Assembly (NCBI RefSeq): GCF_000299875.1
Contig: NZ_AMRK01000002.1
Coordinates: 1 to 64,000, forward strand
Reading direction: 5' to 3'
DNA from: Celeribacter baekdonensis B30
GTDB taxonomy: Bacteria; Pseudomonadota; Alphaproteobacteria; Rhodobacterales; Rhodobacteraceae
DNA: 64,000 nt
Under the pieces are notes generated by a model that worked only from the letters and a program-made list of their open reading frames with translations, searched no databases and had not been told where the DNA came from. Below, piece after piece: positions 26,433 to 35,835 of the stretch. Positions within the stretch are counted from its first letter, which is position 1. Each line of letters opens with the position of its first letter. Position numbers and translations under genes: made by a program.

Positions 26433-27394
26433 GATACGACCTCCAACTCAGCGCCAAAGTTGTCGCGCGCCCCCGCCATGAGGTAGATAAATGCCTCCTC
26501 AAGCCCGGCTTTTTTGGCGCGCCACTCATGGCTGCCGTGTGCGGTTTCGCGTTTGGCCAGCGCCTCAAGCGCCGCTTTGTCCGTGCCCGACACATGCAAT
26601 TCCGCGCCAAAGCGGATCACCTGCCCGGCTGCGGCGTCTTGTTTCAAACGCTCTTCCAAAGGTGTCAAATCCGGCCCTGTCACCACGAATGTGTGCAATC
26701 CGATCTGGCCGGGGATCTCGGACGCCGCCCCGTCGATCAACTTTTTGCCATAGGCGATATAGGCGATGTGGTCGCATTGCACCGCCTCGTCCATGTAATG
26801 GGTCGACACCAAAACCGTCACGCCTTTGGCGCTCAACCGTCTGATTTCATCCCAAAAATCGCGCCGCGCCTTGGGGTCCACCCCCGCTGTCGGTTCGTCC
26901 AGAAGCAACAGGTCCGGCGCATGGATCATACAGGCCGCGAGCGCCAAGCGCTGCTTCCAGCCCCCCGACAACGTGCCCGCCAATTGATGCGCCCGGCCCT
27001 CAAGCCCGAGATCGCGCACCGCGTCTAAAACCTGTTGCTTGCGGTTCGGCATATCAAACATCCGCGCCACGAAATCGAGGTTCTCCGCGATGGTCAGGTC
27101 TTCGTAAAGCGAAAACTTTTGCGTCATGTAGCCGACGCGCTTTTTGATTTCGCGCGACTGTTTGACGATGTCGAGGCCAAGGCAATGTCCCTCGCCCGCA
27201 TCCGGCGTCAACAACCCGCACATCATTCGAATGGTGGTGGTTTTGCCCGACCCGTTCGGCCCCAGAAAGCCATAAATCGCGCCCTTTTTGACCTCCATAT
27301 CAAAACCATCGACGACCTTGCGGGTGCCAAAAATCTTGGTCAATCCGCGCACGGAAATGGCAATGTCATCGGCGTGACCAAACCCCGTTTCCAT
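26429..27394 (-). CDS. ABC transporter ATP-binding protein (YbhF-like, single domain)
   Basis: This 321-residue ATPase shows Walker A GPNGSGKTTTIRMMCGLL, signature LSGGWKQRLALA, Walker B LLLLDEPTAGVDPKARR and the switch histidine VSTHYMDEA. E. coli YbhF has two fused ATPase domains, whereas this protein has one. Its gene lies between the membrane fusion protein and permease genes with tight spacing (3 nt and a 4-nt overlap), so the three form one export system. Confidence 0.92.
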   Translation of the reverse strand: METGFGHADDIAISVRGLTKIFGTRKVVDGFDMEVKKGAIYGFLGPNGSGKTTTIRMMCGLLTPDAGEGHCLGLDIVKQSREIKKRVGYMTQKFSLYEDLTIAENLDFVARMFDMPNRKQQVLDAVRDLGLEGRAHQLAGTLSGGWKQRLALAACMIHAPDLLLLDEPTAGVDPKARRDFWDEIRRLSAKGVTVLVSTHYMDEAVQCDHIAYIAYGKKLIDGAASEIPGQIGLHTFVVTGPDLTPLEERLKQDAAAGQVIRFGAELHVSGTDKAALEALAKRETAHGSHEWRAKKAGLEEAFIYLMAGARDNFGAELEVVS

Positions 27395-27397
27395 GGC

Positions 27398-28360
27398 CTA
27401 TTTCCCCACCGCTGAGGCGGCATCGACCGTGATCGGTTGCCCCGGCAAAACGCCCTTTGGTTCGATCACATCGGCCTCGACCCGGTAAACCAAGCGGCCG
27501 CGTTGTTCGCGGGTGTAAAGGATCGGCGGAGTGTATTGCGGGTCCGAGGCCATGCGGGTGATTTTTGCTGTTAAATCAATTGGACAGCCGTCACACCTCA
27601 GCTGAACCACATCACCAGACTGCAAATCCGCGCGCTCGGATTCCGGCACGAAAAACAGCGCCGTCAAATCGCCCGGCGGCAACAGCGCCACCACAGGCAC
27701 GCCTGTGGCGGCCACTTCACCGGCGTCGAAATAGACCTTATCGACCCGCCCCGCCTGAGGCGCGCGCACCTGTCGGTCCTCAAGGTTAGACTGTGCCAAA
27801 TCGACCTGCGCGCGGGCCGCCTCAACCCCCGCCTCGGCGGCCACACGTTGGGCCGCGCGGGCGGGCAATTCCGCCACTTTCAACTGCGCTTCGAAATTGG
27901 CGACCGAGGCGGCGGCCTCGTCCACCGCCGCTTGCCCGTCATCGACCGCCGCCTGCGTGGTTGCCCCTTTGGCCAACAATGCCTTGGCCCGGTCGAGCCG
28001 GGTTTGGGCAATGTCATAGGCCACGCGAGCTTGGCGCAACGAGGCGCGGATGACCTCCGTTTCTGCCTCGCGCGATCCGGTGGACAGGTTTTCCAATTCG
28101 GCCTGAGCCTGTGCCAATTGCGCCTCGGCACTGCGCAAACTGGCTTTGGCTTGGCCATCCTCAAGGGCAAAAAGCAACGCCCCCGCCGCCACCTCCTGAC
28201 CTTCCGTCACCGTGATTTGATCAATCCGGCCACTGGCAGCAGCGGCGGCATAGACGTAATCGCCTTCGATATAGCCGTCATAAACATAGGGCGGCGCGGG
28301 GGTGAATCCCGGATAAATCGCAGCAATGACAGCGACAATCCAGCTTGGGAGATCAGCCAT
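27398..28360 (-). CDS. HlyD-family membrane fusion protein (YbhG-like)
   Basis: This 320-residue periplasmic adaptor has one N-terminal membrane segment (SWIVAVIAAIYPG). A lipoyl half-motif (YVYAAAAASGRIDQITVTEGQEVAAGALLF), a long Ala-rich coiled coil (about residues 75-195) and a beta-barrel (RAPQAGRVDKVYFDAGEVAATGVPVVALLPPG) follow. ATG 28360 overlaps the end of the tetR gene by 8 nt and gives a sensible N terminus; an upstream in-frame start would lie deeper in tetR. Its role is to link the ABC exporter to the outer membrane or periplasm. Confidence 0.88.
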   Translation of the reverse strand: MADLPSWIVAVIAAIYPGFTPAPPYVYDGYIEGDYVYAAAAASGRIDQITVTEGQEVAAGALLFALEDGQAKASLRSAEAQLAQAQAELENLSTGSREAETEVIRASLRQARVAYDIAQTRLDRAKALLAKGATTQAAVDDGQAAVDEAAASVANFEAQLKVAELPARAAQRVAAEAGVEAARAQVDLAQSNLEDRQVRAPQAGRVDKVYFDAGEVAATGVPVVALLPPGDLTALFFVPESERADLQSGDVVQLRCDGCPIDLTAKITRMASDPQYTPPILYTREQRGRLVYRVEADVIEPKGVLPGQPITVDAASAVGK

Positions 28361-29069
28361 GGGACATGTCCTTTTGGGGGGAGGGATCGGGCGATGGGTC
28401 AGGGTCCAGCCCGGCAAAGAAGATCGACAAATGGGTGTCGAGCAATGTGGCGAGTTTCAGTTCTCCGGGGGCGGCGCCAGAGGGGCGGATGCCAAACACA
28501 TCCTCCAACATCACATGCATCAAAAATGGTCCGATCAGACAGCGCACTGCCATTTCCGGGTCGATTTTGCGGATATATCCGCCCTCCACCGCCTGCGAAA
28601 ACAGCGCGGTGAGCGCGGGAAAGGCCGTGCCAATCACCTGTTCGCGGTACATTTCGGCCAGTTTCGGATGGCTCGGCGCCTCTCTGATGATCAGCTTTGG
28701 CACCGCCAAAACCCGCGGATCAGAGACGCGTTCCACAAAGATTGGCACGAGCCGGATCAACAGCGGGCGCGGGTCACCGCGCCACGCGGTGATGTGATCC
28801 GCCATTTTGCCGACGAAACTGCCGACCGCGCGATGCACCAGCGCTTCGATCACTGCGTCTTTGGACGGGAAATAAAGGTAAACCGCACCTTTCGAGACCC
28901 CCGCGCGGCGGGCGATGTCTTCGACCCGGGTGCGGTCAAACCCCTTTTCCGCAAACAGATCGAGCGCCGCGTCCAAAATCTCGTCTGGGCGCGCGTCTTT
29001 GCGGCGGCGGAATTTTGGTTCTGGCTCGGTCTGATCTGTCTCGGGCCGATCCTCAGGCTGCGCTGTCAC
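28353..29069 (-). CDS. TetR family regulator, CecR (YbiH)-like
   Basis: This repressor of about 238 residues has a helix-turn-helix (PDEILDAALDLFAEKGFDRTRVEDIARRAGVSKGAVYLYFPSKDAV) and a ligand domain (ALVHRAVGSFVGKMADHI onward). Gene order regulator-HlyD-ATPase-permease matches cecR-ybhGFSR of E. coli, whose regulator responds to antibiotics. I prefer the GTG at 29069 with AGGAG upstream; the in-frame ATG at 29114 lies inside a 34-bp inverted repeat that is probably the operator. The acidic N-terminal tail is disordered. Confidence 0.85.
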   Translation of the reverse strand: MTAQPEDRPETDQTEPEPKFRRRKDARPDEILDAALDLFAEKGFDRTRVEDIARRAGVSKGAVYLYFPSKDAVIEALVHRAVGSFVGKMADHITAWRGDPRPLLIRLVPIFVERVSDPRVLAVPKLIIREAPSHPKLAEMYREQVIGTAFPALTALFSQAVEGGYIRKIDPEMAVRCLIGPFLMHVMLEDVFGIRPSGAAPGELKLATLLDTHLSIFFAGLDPDPSPDPSPQKDMSHG

Positions 29070-29091
29070 GGGAGGCTCCTGTTGAGTCGCA

Positions 29092-29125
29092 AATATAAAT
29101 AACTGACCAGTCATTTATTTATATT
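29092..29125. promoter_or_regulatory. Large inverted repeat, probable autoregulatory operator
   Basis: A 34-bp near-perfect inverted repeat has 15 of 17 base pairs matched. The core is TGAC-CA-GTCA (29104-29113) flanked by TATAAATAA-type arms. It sits immediately upstream of the GTG start of the TetR gene, the classic place for TetR autorepression. The wider 29070-29370 gap also holds the promoter of the rightward oxidoreductase genes and no other gene. Confidence 0.7.
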
Positions 29126-29370
29126 AAGCCACCAAGTAAAGATAAATCGTGTCGGGCCGGGTTTGCGCAACACCCCTGCGCCGCCAATAAGGCCTCTCTC
29201 GATCACCCTTCGGACCTCAATCGGGAGCGACACAAAACAGCAAATAAGGCCATTGTAAAATCATAAAGTTACAAGCCAAATCAAACCCATGCGAGCCTTG
29301 ATTTATGTCAACGCCACGTCCGACGAACCCCGCGATGCTGTGTCAGGCCAGACCTCATAAGGCATCTGAC

Positions 29371-31044
29371 ATGTCCCATTCTGTAGACCCAAAAGCCGAC
29401 TCAGCCCCCGGCAGCAAACGCAAAGATTTCACCCCTCTCATTGATCACACCAAGATCGGTGGCACGGGGCCTGTGCGCCGTCAAATCCCACAATATGTGA
29501 CCTTGACCCCGCCCTGTGCAGCGGCCTGTCCGGCAGGCGAAAACATCCGCGAATGGTTGGCACGCGCAATGGCGGGCGACTACCGCGCCGCTTGGGACAT
29601 CCTCACAGCCGACAACCCGATGCCCGCCGTGCATGGCCGGGTCTGTTACCACCCCTGCGAGGGCGGTTGTAACCGCGGTGAGGTCGACACCTCCGTGTCG
29701 ATCCACGCGATTGAGCGGTTTTTGGGCGATATGGCCAATGCAAAAGGCTGGGCCTTCAAAGCGGTGGCCCCGCCCTCCGGCAAAAAAATCCTGATCGTCG
29801 GCGCGGGCCCATCCGGCCTGTCCTGCGCCTATCACCTTGCCCGTCTCGGCCATCACGTCGAAATGCGCGAGGCCGGTCCCGTGGCGGGCGGCATGATGCA
29901 TTTCGGCATTCCCGCCTACCGGATGCCGCGCGCTGAATTGGCCCGCGATATCGCCCGGATCGAAGCGCTTGGGGTGAAAATCGCCCTCAATCATAAGGTC
30001 ACCGACCTGATGGCGGAAAAGACCGAGGGCGGCTTTGACGCGGTCTATTTGGCGATTGGTGCCGGGGCGGGCAAACATGTCGATATCCCTTTGAGAGAAG
30101 CGCCGAAAATCCTTGATGCTGTGCGCCTGTTGTCCGATGCCTCCAAAGGCGACGCGCCGCTTTTGGGCCGTCGGGTCATCGTCTATGGCGGCGGCAACAC
30201 CGCGATGGATGCGGCACGCACGGCCAAACGGCTGGGTGCAACAGAAACGCTGATCGTCTACCGTCGCGACCGCGCCCATATGCCCGCGCATCAATTTGAG
30301 GCCGACGAGGCCATGGCGGAAGGCATTAAAATCAAATGGTTGACGACGATCAAAGAGATCGACGGGGAAGATTTGAAAGTCGAGCGGATGGAAATCGGCG
30401 CAGAGGGGCGCGCTCTGCCCACGGGCGAATTTGAAACATTATCCGCCGATGCCGTGGTCTTGGCCTTGGGTCAGGAAACCGACAGCAGCTTTCTCAAGAA
30501 CGTCCCCGGATTGACCTTCAGTTGGAATGGCACGGTCAAGGTCGATGCCACCCGGATGACCGGCGCGGCGGGCATTTTTGCCGGCGGCGATATGGTCCCC
30601 GACCAGCAAAGCGTCACCATCGCCACAGGCCACGGCAAACTGGCCGCCCGCCACATCAACGCTTGGCTTGCGGGCACGGCCTATGTGGCCGACGAGGCCC
30701 CCGCCTTGGTCACCGGCGACATGTTGCACCTGCCGGTTTACTCCGATGTTGATCCGAAAGAACAAGCCGCGCTCGCCACCAGCCAACGCCAAAGTTTTGA
30801 CGAAGTCCTCAGCGGATTGTCCGAGCGCGAGGCCCGCTATGAGGCGTCGCGCTGTTACTCCTGCGGGTCGTGTTACGAATGCGACAATTGCTTTGCCGCC
30901 TGCCCCGAAGACGCGATTGTCAAACTGGGAACGGGCTTGGGCTATGAGATCGACCCGGAGAAATGCACCGGCTGCCAAAGCTGTTTCGATCAATGTCCCT
31001 GCCATGCGCTTGAGATGATCCCGGAGGATCTTCACCATGCTTGA
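29371..31044 (+). CDS. NAD(P)/FAD/Fe-S oxidoreductase, glutamate synthase small-subunit family, with C-terminal ferredoxin domain
   Basis: This cytoplasmic protein of about 557 residues has an N-terminal Fe-S region (PPCAAACPAGENIREWL, CYHPCEGGCNRG). A FAD-binding LIVGAGPSGLSCAYHLARLGHHVE, a nucleotide-binding VIVYGGGNTAMDAARTAKRLG and a C-terminal ferredoxin with CYSCGSCYECDNC and CTGCQSCFDQC follow. It overlaps nifJ by 8 nt, so it probably passes electrons between NifJ ferredoxin clusters and NAD(P). It is a paralogue-like relative of PreT at 11.7 kb. ATG 29371 has AAGG upstream; earlier in-frame starts are weaker. Confidence 0.85.
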   Translation: MSHSVDPKADSAPGSKRKDFTPLIDHTKIGGTGPVRRQIPQYVTLTPPCAAACPAGENIREWLARAMAGDYRAAWDILTADNPMPAVHGRVCYHPCEGGCNRGEVDTSVSIHAIERFLGDMANAKGWAFKAVAPPSGKKILIVGAGPSGLSCAYHLARLGHHVEMREAGPVAGGMMHFGIPAYRMPRAELARDIARIEALGVKIALNHKVTDLMAEKTEGGFDAVYLAIGAGAGKHVDIPLREAPKILDAVRLLSDASKGDAPLLGRRVIVYGGGNTAMDAARTAKRLGATETLIVYRRDRAHMPAHQFEADEAMAEGIKIKWLTTIKEIDGEDLKVERMEIGAEGRALPTGEFETLSADAVVLALGQETDSSFLKNVPGLTFSWNGTVKVDATRMTGAAGIFAGGDMVPDQQSVTIATGHGKLAARHINAWLAGTAYVADEAPALVTGDMLHLPVYSDVDPKEQAALATSQRQSFDEVLSGLSEREARYEASRCYSCGSCYECDNCFAACPEDAIVKLGTGLGYEIDPEKCTGCQSCFDQCPCHALEMIPEDLHHA

Positions 31045-34000
31045 TCACCCCCATACGACGCCCGAACACGCCATCATGGACGGCAACGCCGCCGTGGCGC
31101 ATGTGGCCTACCGCGTCAACGAGGTCTGTTCGATCTACCCGATCACGCCATCCTCGCCGATGGCCGAATTGGCCGATGATTGGACTGCTTTGGGGGTCAA
31201 AAACATCTGGGGCGACATTCCGGTGATTCAGGAAATGCAATCCGAAGGCGGCGCGGCCGGCACAGTCCACGGCGCATTGCAAGCGGGCGCTTTGACCACC
31301 ACCTTCACCGCCTCGCAGGGCCTGATGTTGATGCTGCCCAATATGTTCAAAATCGCTGGCGAACTGACGCCGACGGTGTTTCACATCGCGGCGCGCTCAC
31401 TGGCCACCCACGCCCTGTCGATCTTTGGCGACCACTCGGATGTTATGGCCGCGCGCTCCACCGGCTTTGCCATGTTGGCGTCAGCCTCCGTGCAAGAAGC
31501 GCATGACATGGCGCTGATTGCGCAGGCCGCCACGTTGAAATCCCGCGTCCCTTTCATGCATTTCTTTGACGGGTTTCGCACAAGCCACGAGGTCAATACG
31601 CTCAACCTGATCCCCGACGGGCAAATCCGCATGATGATTGGCGACGATCTCGTGCGGGCGCATCGCAAACGGGCTTTGTCGCCGGAAACCCCGTTTATCC
31701 GTGGCACTGCGCAAAACCCCGACGTGTTTTTCCAAGGCCGCGAAGCCTCGAACCTGTTTTACGCCGCCACGCCCGACATTGTTGCGCAGGAAATGACGAA
31801 ACTTGGCGCGATGACCGGGCGGCACTACAAACCGTTCGATTATATCGGTGCGCCGGACGCCACCCGCGTGGTGATTGCCATGGGCTCGGGCGTCGATGTG
31901 ATTTCGGCCACGGTGGCGGATCTGGTCGCGAAAGGCGAGAAAATCGGCCTCATCGTGGTACGGCTGTATCGCCCGTTTTCGGCCGCGCATTTCCTTTCCG
32001 CACTGCCCGATACTGTAACAAAAATCGCCGTTCTGGACCGCTCGAAAGAAAGCGGGGCCAGTGGCGAGCCGCTCTATCTCGACGTGGTCTCAACCCTGAT
32101 GGAAGCGGTCGCCACAGGCATCCGCGCCACCCTGCCGCGTGTCATCGGCGGGCGCTACGGCCTCAGCTCCAAAGACTTCACCCCAGCCCAAGCCAAAGCG
32201 GTGTTTGACAATCTGTCCGAAGACCCGCCAAAGACGAATTTCACCGTCGGTATCCATGACGATGTGACCTTTACCTCTCTGCCCATTGATCCCAGCTATG
32301 ACATCGAAAAAGACACCATCGTGCGCGCAGTGTTTTACGGCTTGGGCGCGGATGGCACGGTGGGGGCCAACAAGAACTCGGTCAAAATCATCGCCCATGA
32401 GCCGGGCCATTTTGCCCAAGGCTATTTCGTCTATGACAGCCACAAATCCGGCGCGATCACCGAAAGCCACCTGCGCTTTGGTCCCGAGCCCATCGCCGCA
32501 CCTTATCTGATCGCTTCGGCCAATTTCGTCGCCTGTCATCAGTTCCATTTCCTGATGAAAATGGATGTGCTCAAACTCGCCGCCCCCGGCGCAACCTTCC
32601 TGTTGAATTCGCCTTATGGGCCGGAGACCACATGGGACCGCCTGCCGCGCTCCGCACAGCAAACGATCATCGACAAGCGGTTGAAATTCTTCGTCATCGA
32701 TGCCTCGGCTGCCGCCCGCGATGTGGGCCTAGGCGCCCGCACCAACACCATCCTTCAGACCTGTTTCTTTGCCCTCTCAAACGTCTTGCCGCGTGAGGAA
32801 GCGATTGTCAAAATCAAAGCGGCGATTGAGAAAACCTACACCAAAAAGGGCCAACATATCGTTGATATGAACTTTGCCGCCGTCGATGGTGCACTGGCCG
32901 GATTGCATGAAATTGCGGTGCCGAGGGCGGCCACAAGCACACTCGAACGCCCCGCCTTGGTGCCTCATGACGCCCCTGATTTCGTCCGCGAAGTCACAGC
33001 GAAAATGATGGAGGGCCTCGGCGACGACATTCCAGTCTCCGCCCTGCCCGTCGATGGCACTTTTCCGTCCGGCACCGCCGCGTGGGAAAAACGCAATGTG
33101 GCTGAGGATGTGCCGGTCTGGATCGCGGACGAGTGCATTCAATGTGGCCAATGTTCCTTCGTCTGCCCGCATTCGGTCATTCGCGCGAAATATTTTGACG
33201 AAGAGCTGCTTTCAAACGCCCCCAAAAGCTTTAAATCCGCACCGATCAACACCCGCGGTTACCCCGGCGCGCAATTCGCGCTTGAGTTCTATTTGGAGGA
33301 TTGCACCGGCTGCTCGCTATGTGTCGAGGCCTGCCCGGCGGTGTCGCCCGATGACCCGTCTCACAAAGCCATCAACATGGTGATCAAAGGCGATTTGCCC
33401 GAAAAGGAACGCGAAAATATTGCGTTTTTTGAAAGCCTTCCGGTCAATGACCGATCCCGCGTCGATTTCGCCAATGTGCGCGGCGTGCAGTTTTTGGAAC
33501 CGCTGTTCGAATTCCCCGGCGCCTGCGCGGGCTGTGGCGAAACGCCTTACGTCAAACTGCTGTCGCAGCTCTTTGGCGACCGTCTCATGGTGGCCAATGC
33601 CACCGGATGTTCGTCTATTTACGGCGGCAATCTGCCCGTCACGCCTTGGACCAAAAACGTCGAGGGGCGCGGTCCAGCCTGGGCCAACTCACTCTTTGAA
33701 GACAACGCCGAATTTGGCCTTGGCTTCCGTTTGGCCGTCGACAAACAAACCGATGTGGCGCGCGCGCTATTGACCGGCATGGCAAGTGACGTAGGAGAGA
33801 ATTTGGTCGACGCCATCCTCACCGCGCCGCAAATCCGCGAAAGTGAAATCCGCACCCAACGCGAACGGGTGGCGGAGCTGCGGGTCAAGCTATTAAGCCT
33901 GCCGCAAACCTCTGAGGTCGAGCACCTGTTGTCGCTGTCCGATCACCTCGTCAAACGCGCCATCTGGCTCGTTGGCGGCGATGGTTGGGCCTATGACATC

Positions 34001-34642
34001 GGCTACGGAGGCCTTGATCACGTCTTGGCCTCGGGCCGCAACGTCAACATTCTGGTGATGGACACCGAGGTCTATTCCAACACCGGAGGGCAGGCCTCAA
34101 AGGCCACGCCACTGGGCGCAATCGCCAAATTCGCCGCCGCCGGAAAACGCACCAACCGCAAAGACATGGCGCTGCAAGCCATCGCCTATGGCAATGTCTA
34201 TGTGGCGCAGGTTGCCTTGGGCGCGAACCCGCAACACACCCTGCGCGCCTTCCGCGAGGCCGAGGCGTGGGACGGGCCGTCGATCATCCTCGCCTACTCT
34301 CATTGCATCGCGCATGGGATCGACATGTCGAAAGGCATGGATCAACAAGCCAAGGCAGTGAAATCCGGCTATTGGCCGCTGTTGCGCTATGATCCGGCGC
34401 TGCATGGCTCGGGCGAGCCGCCCTTCCGCCTCGACAGCCCGCGCCCGAGCCTGGCCTTCAAAGACTATGCCTACGGCGAGTTGCGGTATCGCGCCCTGAC
34501 AAAATCGCGCCCCGAAGAGGCGGCGGACCTTTTGGCCTTGGCGCAAAAAGGCATCATCGACAAATACCGCACCTATGAGGAATTCGCCGAGATGGAAAAA
34601 GGCCCGGACCCAAGCCGGGTGATGGGCACGGGGTCGTTTTAA
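31037..34642 (+). CDS. nifJ: Pyruvate:ferredoxin (flavodoxin) oxidoreductase
   Basis: This full-length 1201-residue enzyme converts pyruvate and CoA to acetyl-CoA and CO2 and reduces ferredoxin. The N-terminal domain has YPITPSSPMAE, the central part holds two ferredoxin motifs (CIQCGQCSFVC and CTGCSLCVEAC), and the C-terminal TPP domain shows CAGCGETPYVKLL, NATGCSSIYGG, GDGWAYDIGYGG (near 980) and VMDTEVYSNTGGQ. A tail with no cysteine cluster follows. Another 2-oxoacid remains possible as substrate. The overlap with the upstream oxidoreductase suggests a functional pair. Confidence 0.93.
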   Translation: MLDHPHTTPEHAIMDGNAAVAHVAYRVNEVCSIYPITPSSPMAELADDWTALGVKNIWGDIPVIQEMQSEGGAAGTVHGALQAGALTTTFTASQGLMLMLPNMFKIAGELTPTVFHIAARSLATHALSIFGDHSDVMAARSTGFAMLASASVQEAHDMALIAQAATLKSRVPFMHFFDGFRTSHEVNTLNLIPDGQIRMMIGDDLVRAHRKRALSPETPFIRGTAQNPDVFFQGREASNLFYAATPDIVAQEMTKLGAMTGRHYKPFDYIGAPDATRVVIAMGSGVDVISATVADLVAKGEKIGLIVVRLYRPFSAAHFLSALPDTVTKIAVLDRSKESGASGEPLYLDVVSTLMEAVATGIRATLPRVIGGRYGLSSKDFTPAQAKAVFDNLSEDPPKTNFTVGIHDDVTFTSLPIDPSYDIEKDTIVRAVFYGLGADGTVGANKNSVKIIAHEPGHFAQGYFVYDSHKSGAITESHLRFGPEPIAAPYLIASANFVACHQFHFLMKMDVLKLAAPGATFLLNSPYGPETTWDRLPRSAQQTIIDKRLKFFVIDASAAARDVGLGARTNTILQTCFFALSNVLPREEAIVKIKAAIEKTYTKKGQHIVDMNFAAVDGALAGLHEIAVPRAATSTLERPALVPHDAPDFVREVTAKMMEGLGDDIPVSALPVDGTFPSGTAAWEKRNVAEDVPVWIADECIQCGQCSFVCPHSVIRAKYFDEELLSNAPKSFKSAPINTRGYPGAQFALEFYLEDCTGCSLCVEACPAVSPDDPSHKAINMVIKGDLPEKERENIAFFESLPVNDRSRVDFANVRGVQFLEPLFEFPGACAGCGETPYVKLLSQLFGDRLMVANATGCSSIYGGNLPVTPWTKNVEGRGPAWANSLFEDNAEFGLGFRLAVDKQTDVARALLTGMASDVGENLVDAILTAPQIRESEIRTQRERVAELRVKLLSLPQTSEVEHLLSLSDHLVKRAIWLVGGDGWAYDIGYGGLDHVLASGRNVNILVMDTEVYSNTGGQASKATPLGAIAKFAAAGKRTNRKDMALQAIAYGNVYVAQVALGANPQHTLRAFREAEAWDGPSIILAYSHCIAHGIDMSKGMDQQAKAVKSGYWPLLRYDPALHGSGEPPFRLDSPRPSLAFKDYAYGELRYRALTKSRPEEAADLLALAQKGIIDKYRTYEEFAEMEKGPDPSRVMGTGSF

Positions 34643-34673
34643 CCAAACCCTCTGCGGTCAACACAGACAGTCA

Positions 34674-34705
34674 CCTCATCCGACCCCGCGAGGATTTGGG
34701 TGAGG
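34674..34705 (+). terminator. Possible terminator of nifJ
   Basis: CCTCATCC and GGGTGAGG can pair over 8 bp (one G-T) with a 16-nt loop, followed by CCCTTCTTT. The large loop makes this uncertain. A second short hairpin, AAAAAC-TTGC-GTTTTT, follows near 34755. Confidence 0.35.
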
Positions 34706-34832
34706 CCCTTCTTTATGGAAAAGTTAAAGAGATCGTGAACACGCCCGCAAAAACTTGCGTTTTTATGGGGTTAGCTTAAGTATGACAAAGTTGGGTTGCT
34801 GCCGCACCCTGCTGCCCCAAGGAGTCACGCAT

Positions 34833-35501
34833 ATGTTCACCCGTCGCCATTTCATTCAAACCTCCACCGCGCTGTTTTCCGCAACTGCCCTCGGCGCGGT
34901 GGCGACACCGGCCATGGCCGCGACAAAAAGCGATTGGGAGGCCTGGGATGCGCAGGTGACGCCCGCGAATTTCGATCTTGAAACCACCAACCCTTGGGAT
35001 CTGCACGATCGGTTTTTGCCGCGCCGGGTTGAAGCCAATGCCGGTCTCGTCCCCGGTGACATCCATGTCGATGCGGTTGCGCGCTATCTCTATCTGATCG
35101 AAGAGGGCGGCACCGCGATGCGCTATGGCGTGGCGATTGGGCGGGACGGTCTCTATGAACCCGGCACCTATGCGATCAAACGCAAGGTGAAATGGCCCAC
35201 TTGGACCCCGACCCCCAACATGATCAAACGCGAGCCGGAAACCTATGCGCAATACGCCGATGGGATGGCGCCGGGCCCGCGCAACGCACTTGGCTCGCGC
35301 GCGCTCTATCTCTACGTGGGCAACCGCGACACCTATCTGCGCATCCATGGCACGCCCTACCCGCGTTCTATCGGGTCGCGCGCCAGTTCGGGCTGTGTGC
35401 GGATGGTCATGGCCCATGTGATCGACCTCTATGATCGGGTCGACACCGGCGCCACCGCCCATCTTTATCCGGCGGAACGGGTCGTCACAGCGCAAAGCTG
35501 A
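34833..35501 (+). CDS. L,D-transpeptidase (YkuD domain), exported
   Basis: This 222-residue periplasmic enzyme has a twin-arginine-like leader (MFTRRHFIQTSTALFSATALGAVATPAMA). The YkuD domain shows DIHVDAVARYLYLIEEGGTAMRYGVAIGRDG and the catalytic HGT...SSGCVRM motif with the nucleophilic cysteine. Such enzymes form 3-3 cross-links in peptidoglycan or attach proteins to it. The ATG has CCAAGGAG upstream and directly begins the leader; an upstream in-frame start at 34755 would mask it. Confidence 0.92.
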   Translation: MFTRRHFIQTSTALFSATALGAVATPAMAATKSDWEAWDAQVTPANFDLETTNPWDLHDRFLPRRVEANAGLVPGDIHVDAVARYLYLIEEGGTAMRYGVAIGRDGLYEPGTYAIKRKVKWPTWTPTPNMIKREPETYAQYADGMAPGPRNALGSRALYLYVGNRDTYLRIHGTPYPRSIGSRASSGCVRMVMAHVIDLYDRVDTGATAHLYPAERVVTAQS

Positions 35502-35523
35502 TACGACCCGACCCGCCCTCAGA

Positions 35524-35805
35524 TCACATCGCCGTCAGTTGCGGTTCTTGTTGCTGTGCGCAAATCACATTGCCGCGCGGGGTGCGCAACGGCAACATTG
35601 TCGTCTCGACCGGGCCAACATGCTGATACCAGAAACAGCCGTCTTTGGGGTTGAGCTGAACGGCATTGAGGTTTTGATCCGGGGCCGCGAGGGCAAGGAC
35701 GCTCTCGGGCACCTCTTTGAGAAACCCCTCCGGCGTCACCTGTGTCATCGGGTCCGCGCAGCCCGCCAAAGCCACCAATCCCGCCAGTACAAAACCATAT
35801 TTCAT
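35524..35805 (-). CDS. Small putative lipoprotein
   Basis: This 93-residue protein has a lipoprotein signal with lipobox LAGC (MKYGFVLAGLVALAGC), followed by a mature part of about 78 residues with CFWYQHVGPVETTMLPLRTPRGNVIC, giving two more cysteines. A ribosome site (AAAAGGAAAAAG) precedes the ATG. I do not recognise the family. It converges on the transpeptidase gene with a 22-nt gap. Confidence 0.75.
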   Translation of the reverse strand: MKYGFVLAGLVALAGCADPMTQVTPEGFLKEVPESVLALAAPDQNLNAVQLNPKDGCFWYQHVGPVETTMLPLRTPRGNVICAQQQEPQLTAM

Positions 35806-35835
35806 CGACTTTTTCCTTTTGCGTCACTCATCGCC

